Source of the DNA: JAANXG01 sp034520625
GTDB lineage: Bacteria > Pseudomonadota > Gammaproteobacteria > Arenicellales > JAANXG01
Reading direction: 5' to 3'
Length of the DNA: 64,000 nucleotides
NCBI GenBank assembly: GCA_034520625.1
Contig: JAXHNI010000004.1
Coordinates: forward strand, 124,001 to 188,000
The notes beneath the pieces were generated by a model. The model saw only the letters and a list, made by a program, of their open reading frames with translations, did not search any database and was not told where the DNA came from. Positions 52,149 through 58,622 of the stretch are shown one piece after another (position 1 is the first letter of the stretch; every line of letters starts with the position of its first letter). Position numbers and translations under genes: made by a program.

Positions 52149-53030
52149 CTACTCGGGGGTAATGTCCGGCACCCACTCCTGGAGCATGGCGCGGTGAAGC
52201 TCGCCGATATGGGTCTTGGTGATCACGCCTTCGGGGCTGATGAACACCGTGGTGGGGAGGCCCACGCCGCCGAAGCGGGCCAGAAGCTCGTTCGTGTCAT
52301 CGAGGTCATTGTCGTCCCCCGGGCCGTCCAGCCATACCGGGTAAGTCACACCGATGGAGTCGATGTAGCGCCGCACGGTGTCCGCCGGCTCCCCGACGTC
52401 GATACCCACGATTACCACCCCCCGGTCGCGATTCTCGTTCCAGGCCGCCTCCAGCAGGGGCATTTCCCGGCGGCAAGGGGGGCACCATGTCGCCCAGAAG
52501 TTCAGTACAACGCCCTTGCCCTCCAGGTCGGACAGGGCGACGCGATCTCCTTCGAGATCCACCAAATGGAAATCCGCCACCCGGTCGCCGGCCCGGGCGC
52601 CGTCGGAATCAGTGAACCAGCCCATGGTGCCCAGCGCCAGGGCCAGGACCGTGGCGCCCGCCGCGAACCCGCTACTGACGGCGCGAAGGCAGGACAGGCG
52701 CAGGTCGACCCGCTGGCGGCGGAGGCGATACAGCAGATACAGCGAACCGCCGGCCAGGCCGGCCACCGGGAGGTAGCCGGGCTGCCAGACATACAACACG
52801 GTCCAGGGCGTCGCTGCGTAGGCCTCCCAGTAAAGCGCCGCGTATGCCAGGCGCGCAGCGACGAGCCCCGTCAGCAGAGCCCCGTCGGCGGTGTTCCGCG
52901 CCCAGGCGGCGTCCACCCCCCAGCGAAGCGCGAGCCGCGCGGCGATCCAACGCGCCAGCAGAAATGCAACGATGAACGCCGCGACACGCGACGAGATGAG
53001 AACCGGACCGAGGGTGAATGCTTCAGGCAT
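52149..53030 (-). CDS. Lgt-like membrane domain fused to a TlpA-type thioredoxin
   Basis: Protein of 293 residues. The first about 140 form four to five membrane helices (LGPVLISSRVAAFIVAFLLA, ADGALLTGLVAARLAYAALY) that resemble the N-terminal part of prolipoprotein diacylglyceryl transferase without its catalytic region. The rest is a periplasmic thioredoxin-fold domain with the redox motif WATWCPPCRREMP and the cis-Pro region GVGLPTTVFISPEG. It would act as a membrane-anchored disulphide reductase, plausibly receiving electrons from the CcdA encoded next on the same strand (53346), for cytochrome c or copper-protein maturation. Confidence 0.87.
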   Translation of the reverse strand: MPEAFTLGPVLISSRVAAFIVAFLLARWIAARLALRWGVDAAWARNTADGALLTGLVAARLAYAALYWEAYAATPWTVLYVWQPGYLPVAGLAGGSLYLLYRLRRQRVDLRLSCLRAVSSGFAAGATVLALALGTMGWFTDSDGARAGDRVADFHLVDLEGDRVALSDLEGKGVVLNFWATWCPPCRREMPLLEAAWNENRDRGVVIVGIDVGEPADTVRRYIDSIGVTYPVWLDGPGDDNDLDDTNELLARFGGVGLPTTVFISPEGVITKTHIGELHRAMLQEWVPDITPE

Positions 53031-53128
53031 GATGGTTGAACATTACCAGGGTTTCTCCACAAGCGAACTTCCGATCCGCCGGTTGCGCTGGGGGGATTGG
53101 TCCAGTTTGACGACCCAGTCACCCGATC

Positions 53129-53240
53129 GGGCCGGTGCCGGGGGCCGTCCCCCAGGGCCGCTGTGAATACGTCCCTGTACGCTCTCGCTCAAACATCCCT
53201 GTTTTCGAGAGCCCTGGGGGACGGCCCCCGGCACCGGCCC
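53129..53240 (-). repeat. Palindromic core repeat, copy 6 (subfamily B, inverted orientation)
   Basis: Perfect 30-bp arms (53129-53158, 53211-53240) around the core (53159-53210), which is in the opposite orientation to the five other copies. The core carries the subfamily B substitutions shared with copy 5. Flanks (from ATTGGTCCAGTTTGA at about 53095 to the GAAACACTCTGAAAGTCAC stretch at about 53307-53325) match the core-less relative at 28328. It occupies the gap between the TlpA fusion and CcdA genes. Confidence 0.95.
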
Positions 53241-53345
53241 TTACGTCGACACCGGTTCTCGAATCGGGCCACGGCCTGCGGACGCACTCCTGCTCCTGAC
53301 GGCCCAGAAACACTCTGAAAGTCACAAATTCATTGGCAGGGCACA

Positions 53346-54080
53346 CTAACCGATTCTCCCGAGGATGGGGAAGGTGTCGAGCAGCCAGAACGAGAACGTG
53401 GACAGGTAGCCGGTGATCATCGCCACGCCCATGATGATCAACAATATTCCGGCGATCCGGTGCAGCCAGGGTCCGGCCCGCCGCACTTTGCCCATGTGGT
53501 GCAGGAACCAGTCAGTGAAGAGCGCCGCCACCAGAAACGGTACACCGAGGCCGAGCGAATAAATCAGCAGCAGCGATGTACCCGCCCCCGGCGAGGTCGC
53601 AGCGACGGTAAGAATGGACCCGAGAATCGGGCCGATGCACGGTGTCCAGCCGAAGCCGAATGCCAGTCCCAGCAGTCCCGCCGAAGCGGCGCGGCCGCCC
53701 TTGATGTCGCCGTGGAAACGAAGGTCGCGCTGCAGCCAGCCCCACTTCAGGAACCCCGCCGCGAACAGGCCGAACACGATCACGATGATGCCCGCCACGA
53801 TGTTCGCCTCGTTCTTGTAGCGCATCAGCGCGCCGCCCAGGAAGTTCATGCCGGTGCCCAGCAGCACGAACACCACCGTGAATCCCAGTACGAAGCACAA
53901 GCTCAGCCCGAGGATCGCGAGCCGCTCCGATGAAAAAATGTTCTTCTCGACGTCCGCCAGGGACTGGTCCGAGATGTAAGAGATGTAGCCCGGCACCAAC
54001 GGCAGTACGCAGGGTGACAGGAAGGATATCAATCCGGCGATGAAGGCGGCCGCAATGCCGACGCCCGAGATCTCCAGCAT
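53346..54080 (-). CDS. ccdA: Cytochrome c biogenesis protein CcdA
   Basis: Polytopic thiol-electron carrier of 244 residues that moves reducing equivalents across the inner membrane. The paired reactive cysteines are in FLSPCVLPLVPGYISYISD (TM1) and FGFGWTPCIGPILGSIL (TM4). The TM4 cysteine motif and six-helix layout are typical of CcdA/DsbD-beta. It follows the cytochrome c and copper ATPase genes on the same strand and precedes the TlpA-type reductase gene, which fits a role supplying electrons to periplasmic thioredoxins. Confidence 0.94.
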   Translation of the reverse strand: MLEISGVGIAAAFIAGLISFLSPCVLPLVPGYISYISDQSLADVEKNIFSSERLAILGLSLCFVLGFTVVFVLLGTGMNFLGGALMRYKNEANIVAGIIVIVFGLFAAGFLKWGWLQRDLRFHGDIKGGRAASAGLLGLAFGFGWTPCIGPILGSILTVAATSPGAGTSLLLIYSLGLGVPFLVAALFTDWFLHHMGKVRRAGPWLHRIAGILLIIMGVAMITGYLSTFSFWLLDTFPILGRIG

Positions 54081-54107
54081 CCTTAAGGGCTTCCCGTCCG
54101 CATCGGC

Positions 54108-54632
54108 TCAGTACAACCCCGCCTCGCGCTGGTGCCAGCGGATGTATTCGACGATGACTTCCGCCTGCTTTCCGGTTATACCCTCCACCGGCGGCATGTC
54201 GCCAAAGTTCCAATGGTGTTGGGGAGATCCGGACTCGATGGCCCGGAAGAACGCCGCATCACTGTGGTGGGACGGGTTGTAGTAATCGTGCAGAAGGGGC
54301 GGTCCCTGGTCGGTTCCTTCGAGATCCCCGCCGTGGCAAACGGCGCACTTTTCCTGGAACAACTCGTGGCCGCGCCCGTGGCTGAACGGCAAGTTGGCGG
54401 GCGGGGGCATGACCTCCACTTCCGAGGCCAGCGCCCGGGCAACGATGCCCGGCGACAGGGAACCGGACAGTAGCAGGGAACCGGACAGTAGAATGAGTAT
54501 CGCGAGGCTTTTAAATCGATTTGGTCGTCTCATGGACTGTCGGCTGCGTTTCCGGTATCGCGGACACGACGTGTCGGCGAGGTTGAATGTGGGTGTAGTT
54601 TTGACACCTTTTGCGTTTCGGGGTTCAGGCAT
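54108..54632 (-). CDS. Exported monohaem cytochrome c
   Basis: Protein of 174 residues (from ATG 54632) with one haem-binding CAVCHGG motif and a distal Met candidate in FGDMPPVEGITGKQ, typical of class I c-type cytochromes. A signal or anchor helix follows residue 40 (KSLAILILLSGSLLLSGSLS). ATG 54632 has AAGGAG upstream; ATG 54533 (MRRPNRFKS) would place the signal at the N-terminus but lacks a ribosome site. The gene lies 14 bases downstream of copA and 27 bases upstream of ccdA, in the copper operon. A role as a copper-responsive respiratory or detoxification cytochrome is possible. Confidence 0.88.
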   Translation of the reverse strand: MPEPRNAKGVKTTPTFNLADTSCPRYRKRSRQSMRRPNRFKSLAILILLSGSLLLSGSLSPGIVARALASEVEVMPPPANLPFSHGRGHELFQEKCAVCHGGDLEGTDQGPPLLHDYYNPSHHSDAAFFRAIESGSPQHHWNFGDMPPVEGITGKQAEVIVEYIRWHQREAGLY

Positions 54633-54646
54633 TGCCTCGCTCCTTG

Positions 54647-57088
54647 TCAGATCCGCACCCGCCTCAGTCTCAGGGCGTTGCTGATAACGGACACCGAGCT
54701 CAGGCTCATGGCCGCGGCGGCAATCATGGGGGAGAGCAACAGGCCGAAGACCGGGAAAAGGACACCGGCGGCGATCGGCACGCCCAGCGAATTGTAGACG
54801 AAGGCGAAGAACAGGTTCTGGCGGATATTGCGCATGGTCGCCCGCGACAGGCGCCGGGCCCGCGCGATGCCGTTCAGGTCGCCCTTGACCAAGGTCACGC
54901 CGGCGCTTTCCATGGCCACGTCTGTGCCGGTACCCATGGCGATGCCGACCTGTGCCTGGGCCAGTGCCGGTGCGTCGTTGATGCCGTCGCCGGCCATGGC
55001 CACCTTGCGGCCTTCGGCCTGCAGGCGCTTGATAACCTCTGCCTTCTGGTCGGGCAGGACCTCGGCGGTGACTTCATCGATGTTGAGCTGCTTTGCCACC
55101 GCCCGGGCGGTGGTCTGACTGTCGCCTGTCAGCATCACGACTCGTACTCCTTCAGCGTGTAAAGTCTCGATGGCACGAGACGTGCTCTCCTTGATCGGGT
55201 CGGCGACGCCCAGCAGCCCGGCCGGCTTGTCATCCACGGCCACGAACATGACCGTCTGTCCTTCGCCGCGCAGCGACTCGGCCTTTTCGGACAGCGCTTC
55301 GGCGTCCAACTTCAGGTCCGCCATCAGGGCCCGGTTGCCGAGCGCGACCTGTCGGCTATCTACCTGTCCCACGACCCCCTTGCCGGTCCTGGACTCGAAG
55401 TTCGAGACCGATTCAAGCTGCACGCCGCGGTCCTCCGCGCCGGCGACGATCGCCGCGGCCAGCGGGTGCTCGCTGCCCCGCTCGAGGCTCGCTGCCAGGC
55501 GCAGCAGGGTTTCTTCGTCGATGTCCTTCGCCGGGACTACCGAGACCAGCCGGGGTTTCCCCTCGGTCAGGGTGCCGGTCTTGTCCACCACCAGGGTGTC
55601 GATCTCGCGCATGACCTCGATGGCCTCGGCGTTCTTGAACAGCACGCCCATCTGGGCGCCGCGTCCGGTGGCTACCATGATGGAAATGGGTGTGGCCAGC
55701 CCCAGGGCGCAGGGACAGGCGATGATCAGCACCGCCACCGCATTGATGAGCGCGAAGGCCATGGCGGGTTCCGGGCCTACGACGGCCCAGACGATGAAAG
55801 TGATGACGGCGATCAGCACCACGGTCGGCACGAACCAGCCGGCCACCAGGTCGGCCAGCTTCTGAATCGGAGCGCGGCTGCGCTGCGCCTCGGCCACCAT
55901 CTGTACGATCTGCGAAAGCACCGTGTCGGCGCCCACGCGCTCGGCCTTCATGACCAGGCTGCCCGTACCGTTCACCGTGGCGCCGATGACGCGATCCCCC
56001 GGATTCTTCTCCACCGGCATCGGCTCGCCCGTGATCATCGATTCATCAACTGCACTCGAGCCTTCCACCACCTCGCCGTCAACCGGCAGCTTTTCGCCGG
56101 GGCGCACGCGAAGCTGGTCCCCGGCCTGGACCTGGTCCAGCGGCACGTCCTCCTCGCTGCCGTCGGCGTTCATGCGCCGGGCGGTTTTGGGGGCGAGGCC
56201 CAGCAGGGCGCGGATGGCGGCGCCGGTGCGGTGGCGGGCGCGGAGCTCCAGCACCTGGCCGAGCAGCACCAACGTCGTGATGGCCGCCGCCGCTTCGAAG
56301 TAGATGGCCACCTCGCCGTGGGCGTCGCGGAACGACGGCGGGAAGATCCCGGGCAGCAGGGCCGCCACGACGCTGTATGCGTAGGCGACGCCGACGCCGA
56401 GCCCGATCAGTGTGAACATGTTCAGGCTGCGGTTGACGAGGGAGTTCCGGAAACGCACGAAGAACGGCGCACCGCCCCACAACACCACCGGCGTCGCGAG
56501 AAGCAATTCCAGCCAGGTCAGGGCCCGCGGCGATGCCAGCGATTCCAGCGGCAGGCCCACCATGGGCCCCATGGCAATAATGATGATGGGCACGGTGAGC
56601 GCCGCGCTGAACCAGAACCGGCGCGTCATGTCCACGAGCTCGGGGTTGTCTTCCTCCTCGAGCGTCACGGTGCGCGGCTCCAGCGCCATGCCGCAGATGG
56701 GACAGTCGCCCGGCTCGTCCCGCACGATCTCAGGGTGCATGGGGCAAACGAACTCTGTCCTGCTGGCCGGGGCGGCCGGCGTCTCGGGCTCAAGGGCCAT
56801 GCCGCATTTCGGGCAGGAATCCGGGCCGTCGCTCTCGACGCCGGGGCACATCGGGCAGATGTACCTGCCGGTGCTGTTCCCGGAGGCTTCCGTTTGCTGC
56901 GCCGATGGACACAGGTAGCGTTCCGGGTCGGTCGTGAACTTGTCCCGGCAGCCCTCGCGGCAGAAATAATAGGTCTCGCCCCCGTGAGCGGTACTTACGG
57001 CCCTGGAAGGGTCCACGGTCATGCCGCAGACCGGGTCGGTTGCCTGGGCCGCCTTGCCGTCTTTCGGGGCGTCTTGACGTTCAGCCAT
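54647..57088 (-). CDS. copA: Copper-exporting P1B-type ATPase with YHS and HMBD N-terminus
   Basis: Inner-membrane Cu(I) export ATPase of 813 residues. The N-terminus lacks the usual GMxCxxC HMA domain. Instead it has a YHS domain (about residues 17-58, DPVCGMTVDPSRA, FCREGCRDKF) and two heavy-metal-binding Cys motifs (CPMCPGVESDGPDSCPKCGM at 79-97, and CPMHPEIVRDEPGDCPICGM at 115-134). The catalytic core has ion-site CPCALG, phosphorylation DKTGTLTEGKP, HP in GSEHPLAAAI and hinge GDGINDAPAL. It overlaps the MerR regulator gene by eight bases and is followed by cytochrome c and ccdA genes. Confidence 0.95.
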   Translation of the reverse strand: MAERQDAPKDGKAAQATDPVCGMTVDPSRAVSTAHGGETYYFCREGCRDKFTTDPERYLCPSAQQTEASGNSTGRYICPMCPGVESDGPDSCPKCGMALEPETPAAPASRTEFVCPMHPEIVRDEPGDCPICGMALEPRTVTLEEEDNPELVDMTRRFWFSAALTVPIIIIAMGPMVGLPLESLASPRALTWLELLLATPVVLWGGAPFFVRFRNSLVNRSLNMFTLIGLGVGVAYAYSVVAALLPGIFPPSFRDAHGEVAIYFEAAAAITTLVLLGQVLELRARHRTGAAIRALLGLAPKTARRMNADGSEEDVPLDQVQAGDQLRVRPGEKLPVDGEVVEGSSAVDESMITGEPMPVEKNPGDRVIGATVNGTGSLVMKAERVGADTVLSQIVQMVAEAQRSRAPIQKLADLVAGWFVPTVVLIAVITFIVWAVVGPEPAMAFALINAVAVLIIACPCALGLATPISIMVATGRGAQMGVLFKNAEAIEVMREIDTLVVDKTGTLTEGKPRLVSVVPAKDIDEETLLRLAASLERGSEHPLAAAIVAGAEDRGVQLESVSNFESRTGKGVVGQVDSRQVALGNRALMADLKLDAEALSEKAESLRGEGQTVMFVAVDDKPAGLLGVADPIKESTSRAIETLHAEGVRVVMLTGDSQTTARAVAKQLNIDEVTAEVLPDQKAEVIKRLQAEGRKVAMAGDGINDAPALAQAQVGIAMGTGTDVAMESAGVTLVKGDLNGIARARRLSRATMRNIRQNLFFAFVYNSLGVPIAAGVLFPVFGLLLSPMIAAAAMSLSSVSVISNALRLRRVRI

Positions 57089-57539
57089 GTCTGGTCGAAT
57101 CTCCCGATCGGGTGGTATCCGTGGACGACGGTTCCCGGCTGTCGTTGGCGAGCGCCTCGATGATCGGGCACCCGTCTACGGGGCCGCGGCCGGAGCATTG
57201 CTCGGCGAGCTCAGCCAGCACCGATCGCATCCGATCCAGGTCGGCCATTTTGGCCTCGATCTCCTCCAGCTTGGTCTCGGTGAGCGCCTTGACCCGGGCG
57301 CGGTCGCCACCGGGGGCGTCGTGAAGCGCCAGCAGCTCGCCGATCTCCGGCAGGCTGAAGCCGAGGGCCTTGGCACGGCGGATGAAAACGAGTCGATCGA
57401 CCGCGTCGGCGCCGAATCGCCGGTAGCCGCCGCTGGAGCGGGGCGCCTCCGGAAGCAGACCCCGGCGTTCATAGAAACGGATGGTTTCCGGCCCGACGCC
57501 GCAGCGCCGCGCCAGTTGGCCGCGTGTCATGGTGTTCAT
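57081..57539 (-). CDS. MerR-family metal-responsive regulator (copper, CueR-like)
   Basis: Activator of 152 residues. The N-terminal winged helix is MTRGQLARRCGVGPETIRFY with ERRGLLPEAPRSSGGYRRF. Metal ligands are C115 and C124 in QCSGRGPVDGCPII, giving C-x8-C spacing as in MerR/ZntR rather than the C-x7-C of CueR. There is no Cys in the region 74-85 that carries C79 in ZntR and C82 in MerR, which favours a monovalent-ion sensor. It is the first gene of the operon with copA, cytochrome c and ccdA, and should control it through the dyad at 57553-57574. Confidence 0.92.
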   Translation of the reverse strand: MNTMTRGQLARRCGVGPETIRFYERRGLLPEAPRSSGGYRRFGADAVDRLVFIRRAKALGFSLPEIGELLALHDAPGGDRARVKALTETKLEEIEAKMADLDRMRSVLAELAEQCSGRGPVDGCPIIEALANDSREPSSTDTTRSGDSTRHG

Positions 57540-57545
57540 CTCGAT

Positions 57546-57577
57546 ATTATAAACCTTGTACTTCGGTACAAGGTCAA
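57546..57577 (-). promoter_or_regulatory. MerR-type promoter and operator of the copper operon
   Basis: On the minus strand TTGACC (57577-57572) and TATAAT (57551-57546) are separated by 20 bp, the over-long spacer that MerR-type regulators correct. The spacer is filled by a perfect 9-bp dyad, ACCTTGTAC (57553-57561) and GTACAAGGT (57566-57574), with a 4-base centre. This ACCTTG...CAAGGT form resembles CueR operators. Transcription would run into the MerR-family gene and copA. Confidence 0.88.
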
Positions 57578-57747
57578 GCCCGCCATGTCATTCAGTGGCA
57601 GTGCCGGGATACGTTTTGCGGGTCGGCCTGGATCGAAGCGTTCCCCAAACCGGGTGCCGGGCTGTATGCTTCCACGACGCGGTTCATCAGCGTTGCCGGC
57701 GATCCCCGCCGGTGAAACACCACCCGGTCCTGGTACTCTTTATTCGC

Positions 57748-58581
57748 ATGCTGCTCGAGTACGAACCCCTGATTCGTATGGCCTGTTTCTTCGGAATCCT
57801 GGTCGCTATGGCGTTATGGGAAGTGTCGTCGCCCAGGCGCAGACGCGAAATCCCGCGACTGCTGCGCTGGACGGGCAACCTGGGCATCGTTGCGATAGAT
57901 ACGATCCTGCTGCGCCTGGTATTCCCTGTGGTCGCGGTGGGCCTGGCGGTTCTCGCCGAGGAGCGGGGATGGGGTCTGTTCAATGTCCTGGCGACGCCGT
58001 GGTGGCTCGCCTTCGTTGCTTCGATACTGGTGCTGGACTTTGTCATCTATCTCCAGCACGTGATGTTCCACGCCGTGCCCGGCTTCTGGCGGCTGCACCG
58101 CATGCACCACGCGGATCTGGAGTTCGACGTGACGACGGGGTTGCGCTTCCACCCGCTGGAGATTCTGTTGTCGATGCTGATCAAGCTCACCGTAGTCGCC
58201 GCGCTGGGACCGCCGGCGGTCGCGGTGCTGGTTTTCGAAGTGTTGCTGAATGGGACGTCGATGTTCAATCATGGCAACGTGCGGATCCCCACCGGGCTGG
58301 ACCGCGTGCTGCGCTGGTTCGTGGTTACGCCTGACATGCACCGCGTTCATCACTCCATTCACCGCAACGAGACCAACAGCAACTTCGGCTTCAATCTGCC
58401 CTGGTGGGACCGGCTGCTCGGCACCTATCGCGCCCAGCCGAGGGACGGCCACGAGGGCATGACCATCGGCATCGAGCAGTTCCGCACCCGCGGCGACCTG
58501 CGGCTGGACCGGATGCTGATTCAGCCCGTGATCGGCCCGGCGAGCGGCTACCCGATCAACCGGGCGGAGAACGAGCAATAG
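57748..58581 (+). CDS. Sterol desaturase/fatty acid hydroxylase family membrane protein
   Basis: Integral di-iron oxygenase of 277 residues. His boxes are HVMFH, HRMHH and HRVHHSIHRNE, with a further His in NHGNVRIP, the expected eight-His cluster of the family. Four membrane segments flank them (for example LIRMACFFGILVAMALWEVS). Bacterial members hydroxylate or desaturate lipids, carotenoids or sterols. The ATG at 57748 is used; an in-frame GTG at 57712 would add 12 residues. It diverges from the copper operon, whose promoter lies just upstream, and its 3' end faces the TonB receptor gene. Confidence 0.9.
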   Translation: MLLEYEPLIRMACFFGILVAMALWEVSSPRRRREIPRLLRWTGNLGIVAIDTILLRLVFPVVAVGLAVLAEERGWGLFNVLATPWWLAFVASILVLDFVIYLQHVMFHAVPGFWRLHRMHHADLEFDVTTGLRFHPLEILLSMLIKLTVVAALGPPAVAVLVFEVLLNGTSMFNHGNVRIPTGLDRVLRWFVVTPDMHRVHHSIHRNETNSNFGFNLPWWDRLLGTYRAQPRDGHEGMTIGIEQFRTRGDLRLDRMLIQPVIGPASGYPINRAENEQ

Positions 58582-58622
58582 GGCATTCTTGGAAGTGCCC
58601 GATAGACTGCCGGAGGGATCGG

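Noticed and set aside
6682..53240. The repeated core as a CRISPR repeat
   Set aside because: Copies are kilobases apart, in both orientations, with inverted arms and no regular spacers or cas genes.
53097..53318. Short frames over the repeat copies as real small proteins
   Set aside because: The same peptide fragments recur at all six copies on both strands because the core is stop-poor; there are no ribosome sites and the flanks are unrelated.
55466..57163. 565-codon plus-strand frame opposite copA
   Set aside because: His/Gly/Gln-rich antisense translation of a well-defined P-type ATPase.
58582..58600. GGGCA/TGCCC hairpin after the sterol-desaturase-family gene as an intrinsic terminator
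   Set aside because: Only a 5-bp stem with a 10-base loop and no U-run; too weak to call.
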